Below, piece after piece: positions 37,178-45,681 of a DNA stretch of 64,000 nt. Source of the DNA: Arthrobacter sp. S39. GTDB lineage: Bacteria > Actinomycetota > Actinomycetes > Actinomycetales > Micrococcaceae. The position numbers and the translations under genes were made by a program. The notes under the pieces were generated by a model. That model had not been told where the DNA came from. It saw only the letters and a list, made by a program, of their open reading frames with translations, and made no database searches. Each line of letters starts with the position of its first letter. Position 1 is the stretch's first letter. The DNA lies in the NCBI RefSeq assembly GCF_004320525.1, contig NZ_SIHX01000006.1, forward strand, positions 286,701-350,700, given 5' to 3'.

Positions 37178-37497
37178 CACCGGTCAAGTCAGGCTCCCGA
37201 AGACGGGGCCGGCGCCCCCTTCCGCGGGAGTCTGACACCGGGCCGGGTCGGGACCTTAAGGCCGGCGCCGGACACGACACCGGCCAGGACCACCCTGCCC
37301 ATGACTGGTCCGACATTGCCGTGGGGTCAACGGTCAGCGTCACGCCTCAGGCAGGGCCTCCCTACCTTGGCCGGGTCGATGCCAAAACGCCAGACTCCGG
37401 AATTGTCTGGGTGGTCAGCCTGGAAGGATCCGGCCGCCAGATGATTGGCAACCGCGACGGCGTCAGCCTGCTCCCTGCAGCCGGGTTGCCAGCATGA
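37174..37497 (+). CDS. Protein of unknown function, basic N-terminus and small C-terminal domain
   Basis: The ATG at 37174 overlaps the flavin reductase stop (ATGA), giving 107 residues. The first 40 are basic and low-complexity (RRRGRRPLPRESDTG). The rest, from WSDIAVGSTVSVTP to DGVSLLPAAG, looks like a small beta-barrel, reminiscent of the 76-residue protein at 4014. The coupling implies stoichiometric co-expression with the reductase. No known domain was recognised. Confidence 0.65.
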   Translation: MTPVKSGSRRRGRRPLPRESDTGPGRDLKAGAGHDTGQDHPAHDWSDIAVGSTVSVTPQAGPPYLGRVDAKTPDSGIVWVVSLEGSGRQMIGNRDGVSLLPAAGLPA

Positions 37498-37940
37498 TCG
37501 GGACCCTCACCCGCCGGATCCAAATGATCTGCGGCGACGAGCTCTCCTTGCTACGCCGGCAGATGTACTCCCTTGCCTGGCAGGACATCCACGAAGGTGC
37601 CGTGGAGGGTGCGGCCACGGCGATGGCCCGTAAGCCCTCCTGCGTAAACCACGGCGTCAGCGTTGACGTGGTGTGTTTCGCCCTGCGCCCCAGCAACGAG
37701 GACGCCACCTTCATGATTTCCGTGGCGATGCACGTGCATCCCGACCGGCGGTCCGGCGACGTGTACTGGGAGGAAGCCGATGCCTGGGCGCAGGCCGTCG
37801 CCGGCCACGAGTGGTTTAGGGTGGAGCCTCGCGGCAGGCTGGAAAACCCCGGCAGCAGGGTCTTCCACTACGCGCTGACCGAGGAAGCGCTTGCCTCCGA
37901 GATGCCGGGCGCTTCCTCGCTTCGGCAGCCCACTGCCTGA
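37494..37940 (+). CDS. Protein of unknown function
   Basis: This 148-residue product starts at an ATG overlapping the previous stop by four bases, so it is the third gene in the flavin reductase group. It is soluble, with the mixed motif HGVSVDVVCFALRPSNEDATFM and DVYWEEADAWAQAVAGHEWFRVEPRGR. Two cysteines (CGDE and PSCVNHG) lie near the N-terminus. No family was recognised. It is convergent with the GNAT gene. Confidence 0.68.
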   Translation: MIGTLTRRIQMICGDELSLLRRQMYSLAWQDIHEGAVEGAATAMARKPSCVNHGVSVDVVCFALRPSNEDATFMISVAMHVHPDRRSGDVYWEEADAWAQAVAGHEWFRVEPRGRLENPGSRVFHYALTEEALASEMPGASSLRQPTA

Positions 37941-37960
37941 ACGCCGTCGGGCCTCCTCTC

Positions 37961-38482
37961 TTAGAGCACTTTCCGGAAGCAGACACTGCCGTCGTCGCCG
38001 GCGTAGGGGCCGAAGCCGGGGATGCGGTCCCAGTCTTCTCGCGAGTACAGGGCAATGGCCTCCGGCTGCAGGATCCCGGTCTGCAGGACCAGCTCCCGCA
38101 CGCCCAGGCCGCGGGCGCTCTGCGCCACCTTCGCCAGCGCCTGCTGCGCCAGTGCCCGGCGCCTGAAGTCGGGCGAGACGAAAACGCGCTTGACCTCCCA
38201 GTAACCCGGGTTCCGCAGCAGCGCCGCCGTCGCGGCCGGCTTTCCGTCGACAACGGCAATCCACACCGTCTCGATGTCCTCCGCCCGGGGCGGCAGCGGC
38301 CTCCGGCGGCCCTGCTCAACAAACGCCTGGTACCGCGGACGGAGCTCGGCGTCCATCTGGCTGCGGAGATCCGCGGCCCAGCGGTGGTCCCAGCCGGTCT
38401 GGACCCATGACACTTCCAGTTGCCGGTCACCCGGCTGGGCGGGCGCCGGGGCGCCCTGGTCAATTGATTCTCGAACTGTCAC
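37961..38482 (-). CDS. GNAT-family N-acetyltransferase
   Basis: The 173-residue protein has the GNAT core from about residue 75: VWIAVVDGKPAATAALL, then VKRVFVSPDFRRRALAQQAL, which contains the acetyl-CoA-binding (R/Q)xxGx-like loop in a degenerate RRRALA form, and VLQTGILQPEAIALYSREDW. The replacement of the usual glycines by RRRALA is unusual. The acceptor substrate is not known. Confidence 0.86.
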   Translation of the reverse strand: MTVRESIDQGAPAPAQPGDRQLEVSWVQTGWDHRWAADLRSQMDAELRPRYQAFVEQGRRRPLPPRAEDIETVWIAVVDGKPAATAALLRNPGYWEVKRVFVSPDFRRRALAQQALAKVAQSARGLGVRELVLQTGILQPEAIALYSREDWDRIPGFGPYAGDDGSVCFRKVL

Positions 38483-38666
38483 GGTGGTCCCCTACGTCGC
38501 GGCAGTGGTGCGGACTGCCTGGCTGTCTTCCTTTGACAGCCACTGTAGGAGCCGCACCAGACCGGGACCCAGCCGGCCGCGCCCGGCCCGTCACAGCGTG
38601 AAATCCGGCGTCAGCGGGCGCAATGAGGGGTCATGTACGGCAACAAACAGCTCCGGCGGGAGGTTC

Positions 38667-41072
38667 CTAAGCGGATTCCTGCCACCCCGTCCAGCGCACC
38701 AGCCGGACCGCGTCGAGCGCCGCGAGGTCACCGCCTGCTTCGTCCCGCCGCCGCTGGGCTTCCGCTGGCACGCCGACCTCGGCCTCCCTGGACAGCGGCA
38801 GAATCTGGAGGGTGACGTCGGAGCCGGCGCTGATGCCGGCGTCGTGAATCTCCACCACCCACGGCGAACCGTCCCAATACCGGTCCGCCACCACCCGGCC
38901 GTCGACGAGGAGCTGTGCGATGTCGCCGGCCCACTCAACTTCCAGTTCGGCTGGTGCTGCAGCCGCGAAAGGCCCGTCCGCAAAAGCGGAGTCCGGGATG
39001 CGCAGGCTGTGGATCTCGGCCAGCGCGTCGACGGTGTCCGGCGACGGCGCCGACGCGCGCCCGGACAAAGAACCGTACGACGCCGGCACGGCCTGGGCGG
39101 CACGCAGCAGCTCCGTTGTCACCGGCCGGGCCGCCGTGGAAACGTCCGGGGAAACGCTTGAGGTAGCTCCCGGGGAAGCGCCGGCGGCGCCGTCCGCAGC
39201 GATTGCCGTGAAGGACCGGGTCTCCGGGCTGTACCGGCGGACGTCTGGCCGTCCGGCCGACCTGCCGGCGAGGCTTCCGGACTCTGTGACCCACACGGGG
39301 TCCGCGGACAGGACGAGTTCACGGTCGCGGGACGTTTCCAGCACCCAGGCGGCATCCGCAGCCGCGGCGGGCAGGACCAGAATGTCCAGCACCGAATTTC
39401 CGGACCCGGCGGTCAGGACCGTGGGCTGGCTGGCGTCCACCGTGTAGGCGCGGTCCCCTTGCGGAACGGCCGGTCCTGTCACGGACGTGCCCTCGGCGAA
39501 GCGCAGCTCCACCGGAATGCCTGCCTCGGCCGCGAGCACCAGGGTGGGCGCTGACCCGGGGGACAGGACGGTCAGCGGCGACGCGGTGGCCCATTCCAGC
39601 GTCACTCCGGCCACGTCCAGATTGACCGGCCAGTGGGCGATGGTGCCTGCCGGGATGTCGGCCGGCGTGCGCGGGAAGGTGACGGAACCGCCGTCGAGCC
39701 CTATCTCGAACTGCGCGCCGGGGTGGGCCTCAAGCGGAACATGCGGCTGGTGCCAGGTGATGAAGACAAAGCCCGAGGTGCCGTCGCTGCGGAGCGCCCA
39801 CCGCAGGGTGGAGGCGTCCTCGATGCCCGCCGGCATCTCGTCCGGCAGGGTGGAGGGCATCTGGGCCAGCCGGTCGCCAAAGGCGGCCAGGAACGCGTGC
39901 TGCTTCCGCAACGCCGGGAAACTTGAGGCGAGCCGGCCCGACGCGCCGATGGGCGCGTGGAAGTCGTAGTCAAAGCGGGGGAGGTCGTTGGGGTAGCCGG
40001 TGGCGTGGGATTCCTGCAGCCCGTCGGCCGGATTGGTGCCGCCGGCGAACATGTAATAGCCCTGCCACGCCGAGCCGTTGCCGATCTTGTTGTGGCCCAC
40101 CGCTGCGACGTCCAGGCCCCTTGGCCACGGCCGTCGCTGGTACGCCGTGGCCATGCCGCCCGCCAGCTCGCACGTGGCAGCCGGGTAGAGGGCCGACGGC
40201 GTCCGCGGCGCGGCTGCCCCGGCTGCGGTCCCGCTGCCGCTGCCCAGGTGCTCGCGAAGGTCCGCGCCGATGCCGGGATCGTCCCAGACATGGCTGAAGA
40301 AGTAGTGTTCACGAAACGTCGGGTCCCAGGGCGAATCCGCCTCCACCCAGAAGCCGTCGCCGTAACCGCCGAAGAGTGGCAGGACTTCCGGGGGCAGATC
40401 GGCGCCGCCCCAGCCGGTGGCCGTCCAGATCGGTGCCGTGAGTCCGGCTTCGCGGGCCAGTTTTTTGAGTTCGGTGAGGTGGCCGGGCTGGTCGTAGAGC
40501 TCGTTCTCCAGCTGGATCCCGATCACGTTGCTGTCGGGCCCCAGGAGCCCGCGAAGCTCCTCGCCAAGGCGGCCGAACCAGCGCCGCACCAGCCGCAGGT
40601 AGGCGGGGTCGTTGGTCCGGTGGTGGACGTCGGCGGCCTGCACCCAGTCCGGGAACCCGCCGTTGCGGACCTCGCCATGGCACCAGGGGCCGATCCGGAG
40701 GACAACGTCCAGCCCGACCGAGTCGCAGAGCCGGACGAAATCGGCGACGTCAAGGTTGCCGTCGAAGGAAGCCTGGCCCTCCCGCGGTTCGTGGTGGATC
40801 CAGAAGGTGTAGGTGGCCACCACCGTGATGCCGCCGGCCTTCATCAGCCGCAGCCGGTCCTCCCAGCGCTCCCGTGGCAGCCGGCTGAAATGCACTTCAC
40901 CGGACACGGGGATGGCTGGCTTCCCGCCGATCTCAACGGACCGGCTGGTGACCCGGTACCGTGCGTGGACGTCCTCGGTGTTGCTCATGGCCGGAAGCGT
41001 GAGGGGTGAATCCCATTGCCGGTGCGTGGCGCGGAGGGTGCGCGTCCTGCCGGGAGAGGTGGTGGCCGTCAT
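38667..41072 (-). CDS. Glycoside hydrolase family 35 beta-galactosidase
   Basis: The 801-residue protein begins with an extended N-terminus followed by the GH35 barrel: ISGEVHFSRLP-like PVSGEVHFSRLPRERW, IGPWCHGEVRNGGFPDW and the acid/base motif IGIQLENELYD (E191). The probable nucleophile is E302 in ATCELAGGM. The C-terminal half contains beta-rich domains, including an acidic alanine/serine-rich linker near residues 610-650. No signal peptide is visible, so it likely acts on imported galactosides. A lac-like operator lies just upstream. Confidence 0.88.
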   Translation of the reverse strand: MTATTSPGRTRTLRATHRQWDSPLTLPAMSNTEDVHARYRVTSRSVEIGGKPAIPVSGEVHFSRLPRERWEDRLRLMKAGGITVVATYTFWIHHEPREGQASFDGNLDVADFVRLCDSVGLDVVLRIGPWCHGEVRNGGFPDWVQAADVHHRTNDPAYLRLVRRWFGRLGEELRGLLGPDSNVIGIQLENELYDQPGHLTELKKLAREAGLTAPIWTATGWGGADLPPEVLPLFGGYGDGFWVEADSPWDPTFREHYFFSHVWDDPGIGADLREHLGSGSGTAAGAAAPRTPSALYPAATCELAGGMATAYQRRPWPRGLDVAAVGHNKIGNGSAWQGYYMFAGGTNPADGLQESHATGYPNDLPRFDYDFHAPIGASGRLASSFPALRKQHAFLAAFGDRLAQMPSTLPDEMPAGIEDASTLRWALRSDGTSGFVFITWHQPHVPLEAHPGAQFEIGLDGGSVTFPRTPADIPAGTIAHWPVNLDVAGVTLEWATASPLTVLSPGSAPTLVLAAEAGIPVELRFAEGTSVTGPAVPQGDRAYTVDASQPTVLTAGSGNSVLDILVLPAAAADAAWVLETSRDRELVLSADPVWVTESGSLAGRSAGRPDVRRYSPETRSFTAIAADGAAGASPGATSSVSPDVSTAARPVTTELLRAAQAVPASYGSLSGRASAPSPDTVDALAEIHSLRIPDSAFADGPFAAAAPAELEVEWAGDIAQLLVDGRVVADRYWDGSPWVVEIHDAGISAGSDVTLQILPLSREAEVGVPAEAQRRRDEAGGDLAALDAVRLVRWTGWQESA

Positions 41073-41142
41073 CAGGAAAACTCCTTAGGGTGCAGCGGCA
41101 TTGGTGTCCTTGCGGGATGTTGGCGCGTCTTCAGGCCTTCCC

Positions 41143-41154
41143 GTGAACGCTCAC
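41143..41154 (-). promoter_or_regulatory. LacI-type operator before the GH35 gene
   Basis: On the minus strand TTGTGAGCGTTCAC follows the possible -10 TACTAAT. GTGAGCG-TTCAC is a near-palindrome of the classic LacI/GalR type, resembling the lac operator. It lies about 70 bases before the GH35 start. Which LacI protein binds is not known. Confidence 0.55.
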
Positions 41155-41261
41155 AATTAGTATGCCATGGGGCAGTTCCGGGCTGCGGACCTGTTGAATC
41201 CGGCCGCAGGCGCTTGAATACTGGAAGTCAGGTTGGGTGCGTTCAGGGGCGGTGGCAGGTG

Positions 41262-41867
41262 ATGGCCGGAGGCGGCAATGCGTTCAGGCGGCGGCTGGAG
41301 CGTGGCGCTGAGTTGCGCTCGTACCGCGGCGCGGGAATCAGCGCGGAGGAAGAAGCGCAGCTGGAGGCCGCCGAGGCGGATGAGCGGCAGAAGCGCAGGA
41401 AAGTCGATGACGCCAGGAGGGTGGAGTACCTGATCCGCGACGCCATGGCGCAGGGCAAGTTCGACAACCTCAAGTATTCAGGCAAGCCGATCCCCGGCCT
41501 GGGGGAGGCCTACGATCCCGACTGGTGGGTCAAGGGCCTGATCCAGCGGGAGAACATCAGCGGCCTGGGTCCCAAGGCCATCCTGCTCCGCACCGAGGAC
41601 GCCGAACTCGACGCCCGCCTGGACGCGCAGTTCACCGAAAAGCAGGTCCGGGACATCCTGAAGGACTTCAACGCCCGCGTCATCGACGCCCGCCGTCAGC
41701 TCCAGGGCGGGCCGCCCGTCATCACCAAAACCCGCGACGTCGAGGCGGAAGTGGCGCGCTGGCGCGAGCGCCGCGCATCCCGGGCCGCGGCCCCGCAGTC
41801 GGAGCCGGAAACCGAACTGAAGCCGACGCGCCCGTGGTGGCAGCGGCTGTGGAACGGCACCGGATAG
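41262..41867 (+). CDS. DUF1992 (DnaJ-associated) protein
   Basis: The 201-residue protein contains the DUF1992 core at about residues 50-120: YLIRDAMAQGKFDNLKYSGKPIP and the GL-rich LGEAYDPDWWVKGLIQRENI. The family is linked to DnaJ-like proteins of unknown function. The basic C-terminus ends in PWWQRLWNGTG. The ATG at 41262 follows GGCAGGTG; the long upstream open frame lacks family residues. It is followed after 10 bases by a short terminator hairpin. Confidence 0.82.
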   Translation: MAGGGNAFRRRLERGAELRSYRGAGISAEEEAQLEAAEADERQKRRKVDDARRVEYLIRDAMAQGKFDNLKYSGKPIPGLGEAYDPDWWVKGLIQRENISGLGPKAILLRTEDAELDARLDAQFTEKQVRDILKDFNARVIDARRQLQGGPPVITKTRDVEAEVARWRERRASRAAAPQSEPETELKPTRPWWQRLWNGTG

Positions 41868-41877
41868 CGCGATGACC

Positions 41878-41897
41878 ACGGCGGCAAATTCCGCCGT
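41878..41897 (+). terminator. Short hairpin after the DUF1992 gene
   Basis: ACGGCGG and CCGCCGT form a 7-bp stem with loop CAAATT, 11 bases after the stop. It belongs to the same GC-type stem group as 9930, 33745 and 34487. Confidence 0.5.
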
Positions 41898-41912
41898 CGT
41901 TAGCTCTTGCCA

Positions 41913-41946
41913 AGCGATACTCAGCGATATATCGTTAAGTATCGCT
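41913..41946 (+). promoter_or_regulatory. Nested palindromic operator before padR-type gene
   Basis: AGCGATACT (41913-41921) and AGTATCGCT (41938-41946) are a perfect 9-bp inverted repeat enclosing the palindrome CGATATATCG (41925-41934). It lies 52 bases before the PadR start. The AT-rich dyad is the kind bound by PadR dimers, so self-repression is likely. Confidence 0.65.
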
Positions 41947-41997
41947 CACCAACGTGGTGGGCGGTCGATATCCACCCACCGGAAGGACAATGCCGCT

Positions 41998-42603
41998 ATG
42001 AAAGGCATGTACGAGAACAACAAATTTGCAGAAAACGATCCGCCCCGCGGACGCTTTGGCCGCGGCCACGGCCGCCGCGGGCCCCATGGCCATGGCGGCG
42101 GAGGCTTCGGACGAGGTTTCGGCCCGGGGTTTGGTCCCGGGTTTGGTCCGGGGTTCGGGCCCGGCGGTCCCCGGCGGGCCAGCCGGGGCGATGTCCGTTC
42201 GGCGATCCTCTCGCTGCTGGCGGAGGCGCCGTCAAACGGCTACGGGCTGATCAAGACGATCGCCGAAAAGACCTCCGGAGCCTGGCGCCCCAGCCCGGGC
42301 TCGGTGTACCCCACGCTGCAGCAGCTGGTTGATGAAGAACTCATCGTCGCCGTGGGCGAGGGCCGCCGGACCGAATTCACCCTCACGGAGGCCGGCCGCG
42401 ACTACGTGGCGGAACACGAGGAGGAACTGGCCAACGCCTGGAACACCTCGCGCGACGAATCCGGACCTGCTTTCCACGAAAGCATTGGAAAACTCATGGG
42501 GGTTATCCACCAGTTCCGTGGCGCCACGGAAGAGCAGCGCACCGCAGCGACCGAGAAGCTCGACGAAACCCGCCGTGCGCTTTACCTCATCCTCGCCGAC
42601 TGA
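41998..42603 (+). CDS. PadR-family regulator with glycine-rich N-terminus
   Basis: The 201-residue protein begins with a glycine-, arginine- and histidine-rich region (GRGHGRRGPHGHGGGG) containing four PGFG-type repeats, followed from about residue 62 by the PadR winged helix: VRSAILSLLAEAPSNGYGLIKTIAEKT, SPGSVYPTLQQLVDEELI and FTLTEAGRDYVAEH, and a C-terminal helix for dimerisation. The GGAAGG site is 11 bases upstream of the ATG; between them an ATG opens a three-codon frame ending in TGA that overlaps the PadR start. Confidence 0.9.
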   Translation: MKGMYENNKFAENDPPRGRFGRGHGRRGPHGHGGGGFGRGFGPGFGPGFGPGFGPGGPRRASRGDVRSAILSLLAEAPSNGYGLIKTIAEKTSGAWRPSPGSVYPTLQQLVDEELIVAVGEGRRTEFTLTEAGRDYVAEHEEELANAWNTSRDESGPAFHESIGKLMGVIHQFRGATEEQRTAATEKLDETRRALYLILAD

Positions 42604-42631
42604 ATTATCCGGACAGGCTCAGTCGAAAGTC

Positions 42632-43183
42632 TCAGTCGAGAAGAGGCGGCTGCGGCGCGGTCGCCTCGAAGAGCTCGCACAGCGCGTTGTAGTACTGCGT
42701 GGTCTGCCCCAGATGCCTCATTCCGATCCGGCCGCAGACCTTCCGGGACGCCGCGTTGGCCGGTGCCGTGACCGCCACAACCCGCCGGAGGCCGCTGGCA
42801 AAGGCGTACCGCAGGACAGCGGTCCCCGCCTCGGAGGCGTATCCGTGCCCCCAATGGTCCGGGTGGAAGTGCCAACCGATCTCCGTGTCGCCGGATGGCT
42901 GAAGCGGCAGTGACCTGCCGGACGCCGGGATGGACTTCAGCAGCAGGTTTCCCGCCAGCTGGCCGGAATCCTTGAGCTGCACCGCCCAGACGGCATGCAC
43001 CGGGTCATCCAACTGCCGCCAGGCGCCGATCCGCTCCTCCGCCTCTGCCCGCTCTGTCATAACGCGGGGAGGATTGCCAATAAACCGCTGCACCTCCCAG
43101 CGCGAATACAGGTCAAAGGCGAAGCCGGCATCCTCCGGCTCCCACGGCCGCAGGACCAGCCGGTCGGTCTCAAGGGTCTGCAC
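42632..43183 (-). CDS. GNAT-family N-acetyltransferase (RimJ/RimL type)
   Basis: The 183-residue protein starts TLETDRLVLRPWEPEDAGFAFDLY, typical of RimJ-like acetyltransferases, and has the EIGWHFHPDHWGHGYASEAG motif with the acetyl-CoA loop WGHGYA. The late stretch NAASRKVCGRIGMRHLGQTTQYYN also fits the family. It probably acetylates a protein N-terminus or small amine. It is convergent with padR-type (28 bases) and separate from its neighbours. Confidence 0.9.
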   Translation of the reverse strand: MQTLETDRLVLRPWEPEDAGFAFDLYSRWEVQRFIGNPPRVMTERAEAEERIGAWRQLDDPVHAVWAVQLKDSGQLAGNLLLKSIPASGRSLPLQPSGDTEIGWHFHPDHWGHGYASEAGTAVLRYAFASGLRRVVAVTAPANAASRKVCGRIGMRHLGQTTQYYNALCELFEATAPQPPLLD

Positions 43184-43251
43184 CCGATCATTTTCGCACC
43201 CTCGGCACGCACTACCCGGACCGTGCCGTACCGGTATGAGTCTTGGGACTG

Positions 43252-45525
43252 CTAGGGCGCGGCTGCCGGGGGAGTGGATGCCGGCGGCTCAGGTGCAGGT
43301 GCAGGTGCAGGCACGGATGGAGGTGCGGGTGCCGGCGCGGGACGGGCAGGTGCGGGCGTCGGCGTCGGTTTCGGCGGTGCCACCATGGACGCAGGCGGCG
43401 GAGGGAATGGATCCGCCGGATAGAGCCGCACCACCTGCAGCATGTAGTTCACCCACTGTGGCCCGGCAATCATGTAGCCGTCCAGGCGGGGGTAGAACAC
43501 GCCGTTGATGGTCACGTTCTGGCCCGGCCGCTTCTGTCCTTCCAAAGCATCACCGAAGAAGGACGCAGTGGCCAGGCCTGAGGTGTAGCCCACAATCCAG
43601 GTGGCGCCGTTGTTGTTCGAGGTGCCGGTCTTTGCCGCGGTGGGCACCACGGTGTGGATCTTGGGATTGATCCAGACGCCCGAGCCCACTTTCAGCACGT
43701 CCTGAAGCACGGCGTTAACGCCCCTGGCCACTTCGGGCTTCACCGCAGTCCGGCACTCGGTGGCCTGGGCCGGCATCTGGCCACCGGTCACGTCTGTCAC
43801 CTCGAGCAGTGCAACGGGGACACAGTAGCGGCCGTCATTGGCGAAGGTCGCAAAAGCATTGGCGAGGTGGAGCGGCGCGACCCCGATGGCCCCCAGCAGG
43901 TTGCCCAGTTGGTGCATGTTGATCTGGGCGCCGTCCAGGCCACTGTGCAGCCCCACCGCGTCCACCATCTTCTGGATGCCGCAGAAATCCAGCTGGGTGG
44001 CGGTAGCGAAGGTGGCGGTGTTGATTGAGTTGTAGAGCCCGTAATTGATGGGCATGCGGCGGTAGTACCCCTCGTCCGCGTTCTGCAGGTCATCGGCGGC
44101 GCCCAGCTCGGGGTTGTTCTGCGCCGTGCTGTAGGCACCCAGGACCCTTCCGCAGCTGGACCGCCAGGGGAATCCCAACGGATACACCCGCCGCGAAGCG
44201 TCCACTTCGGCGGTCATGGACTTGCCTTCATTGAGCCATTCCGCGAAGGTAAACGGCTTCATGGTGGATCCTGGCTGGAAGCCGCCGGCGCCATTGAGGT
44301 CATTGCCCTGCGGATCGCGGGAATCCACATTCAAGTTCAGCTGGGTGTCGAATTTCCCCTCCTCCGGCAGGAAGACTGTGTTCTGGGCCATCGCCAGGAT
44401 GTTGCCGGTACCTGGCTGGATCGTCACCAGCGCCGCCCCCCAGCGGTCTGGGTTCGCGCCGGCCGAAGCGTCCACCTGCGCCTGCGCGGCTGCCTGCAGC
44501 CTGGGGTCCAGCGTGGTTTTGATGGTCAGGCCGCCGCGGTAGAGCCGGCGTTCCCGCTCGATCAGGCTGGATCCGTAGGCCGGATTGTTCAGGATCAGGT
44601 GTGAAATGTAGTCGCAGAAGTAAGGTGCCATGGTGGCATTGGCGCAGCCCTGCCGCCCCGGGTTCAGCTTGAGCTCAATGGGCGTGGCGACGGCCGCGTC
44701 GTGGTCGGCCTGGGTGATCTTGTCCGCGGCCAGCATCTCTGAAAGCACCTGGTTGCGCCGGACGATCGACTTGTCCGGGTTGACCGCCGGATTGTAGAAA
44801 CTGGGGCTGTTCACGAGGCCGGCCAGCAATGCCGCCTGCGGCAGTGTGAGCTCCATGGCCGAGGTGCTGAAGAAGTACCGTGACGCAGCCTCAATGCCGT
44901 ACGCGTCCCGGTTGAAGAACACGATGTTCAGGTAGCCCTCGAGGATCTGTTCCTTGCTGAACCGCTTTTCCAGGGCGATGGCAAGCTTCATCTCACGGAG
45001 CTTGTCGCCGACGCTCTTCTGGCCGCTCAGGATCACCTCGTCCGTCCGGTCCTGGGAGAGGTACGCCTCGTTGATCACATTGGTGACGTACTGCTGGGTA
45101 ATGGTGGACGCACCCTGTTTGGCGCCCCGGGTCATGTTGGCGATCGCCGCGCGAAGGATTCCCTGGGGGTCGATTCCCACATGGTCGTAGAACCGGCTGT
45201 CCTCGATGGCCACGATGGCGTCACGGACAAACGGGGACATCTGGTCCAGCGGAACCTTGATCCGGTTTTCGGCGTAGAACGTGGCGATCAGCTGCCCGTC
45301 GGAGGCCAGCACCTTGGTGGATTGCGACGGCGGCGCGACGATCAGTTCCTCGGGCAGGCGATCGAAGTAACTGATGGAGGTGCTGACGCCGAAGCCTGCC
45401 GCCGCCACGGCCGGAACCACCAGGCTCGCGGCAAGGACGCCGCACAATGCGCTCGCAGTGAAGAACCCGATGACCCTTCCCAGGGTCGCGGCCAGACGGT
45501 GCCCGTGTTTCTTCTTCTCCGCCAT
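43252..45525 (-). CDS. Class A penicillin-binding protein (glycosyltransferase plus transpeptidase)
   Basis: The 757-residue protein has one N-terminal membrane anchor (about 15-45), a GT51 transglycosylase domain with AIEDSRFYDHVGIDPQGI and QGASTITQQYVTN, and a transpeptidase domain with the SxxK motif GSTMKPF, SIN (YNSINTATF) and KTGTSNN. It builds and cross-links peptidoglycan outside the membrane. A 60-residue proline/alanine tail encoded by imperfect repeats (about 43260-43380) ends the protein. It is the last class A-type gene visible here and has no gene partner. Confidence 0.93.
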   Translation of the reverse strand: MAEKKKHGHRLAATLGRVIGFFTASALCGVLAASLVVPAVAAAGFGVSTSISYFDRLPEELIVAPPSQSTKVLASDGQLIATFYAENRIKVPLDQMSPFVRDAIVAIEDSRFYDHVGIDPQGILRAAIANMTRGAKQGASTITQQYVTNVINEAYLSQDRTDEVILSGQKSVGDKLREMKLAIALEKRFSKEQILEGYLNIVFFNRDAYGIEAASRYFFSTSAMELTLPQAALLAGLVNSPSFYNPAVNPDKSIVRRNQVLSEMLAADKITQADHDAAVATPIELKLNPGRQGCANATMAPYFCDYISHLILNNPAYGSSLIERERRLYRGGLTIKTTLDPRLQAAAQAQVDASAGANPDRWGAALVTIQPGTGNILAMAQNTVFLPEEGKFDTQLNLNVDSRDPQGNDLNGAGGFQPGSTMKPFTFAEWLNEGKSMTAEVDASRRVYPLGFPWRSSCGRVLGAYSTAQNNPELGAADDLQNADEGYYRRMPINYGLYNSINTATFATATQLDFCGIQKMVDAVGLHSGLDGAQINMHQLGNLLGAIGVAPLHLANAFATFANDGRYCVPVALLEVTDVTGGQMPAQATECRTAVKPEVARGVNAVLQDVLKVGSGVWINPKIHTVVPTAAKTGTSNNNGATWIVGYTSGLATASFFGDALEGQKRPGQNVTINGVFYPRLDGYMIAGPQWVNYMLQVVRLYPADPFPPPPASMVAPPKPTPTPAPARPAPAPAPPSVPAPAPAPEPPASTPPAAAP

Positions 45526-45681
45526 TTTCAGCTCTCAGGCTAGCGACGTGAGATCAGGATACGCCGCATTTCCGCGGATCCTCCAGAGCTGTTACCACAT
45601 AGAAACCGATACTTTGAGGGTGCCGGAACTGGTCATCCGGGAGCCGGCGGTAGGCATATGGCCTGCTGCCCGGGGGCAGGA

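Noticed and set aside
43252..43400. Short repeats GCAGGTGCAGGTGCAGG as a minisatellite
   Set aside because: They encode the proline/alanine tail of the penicillin-binding protein and need no separate explanation.
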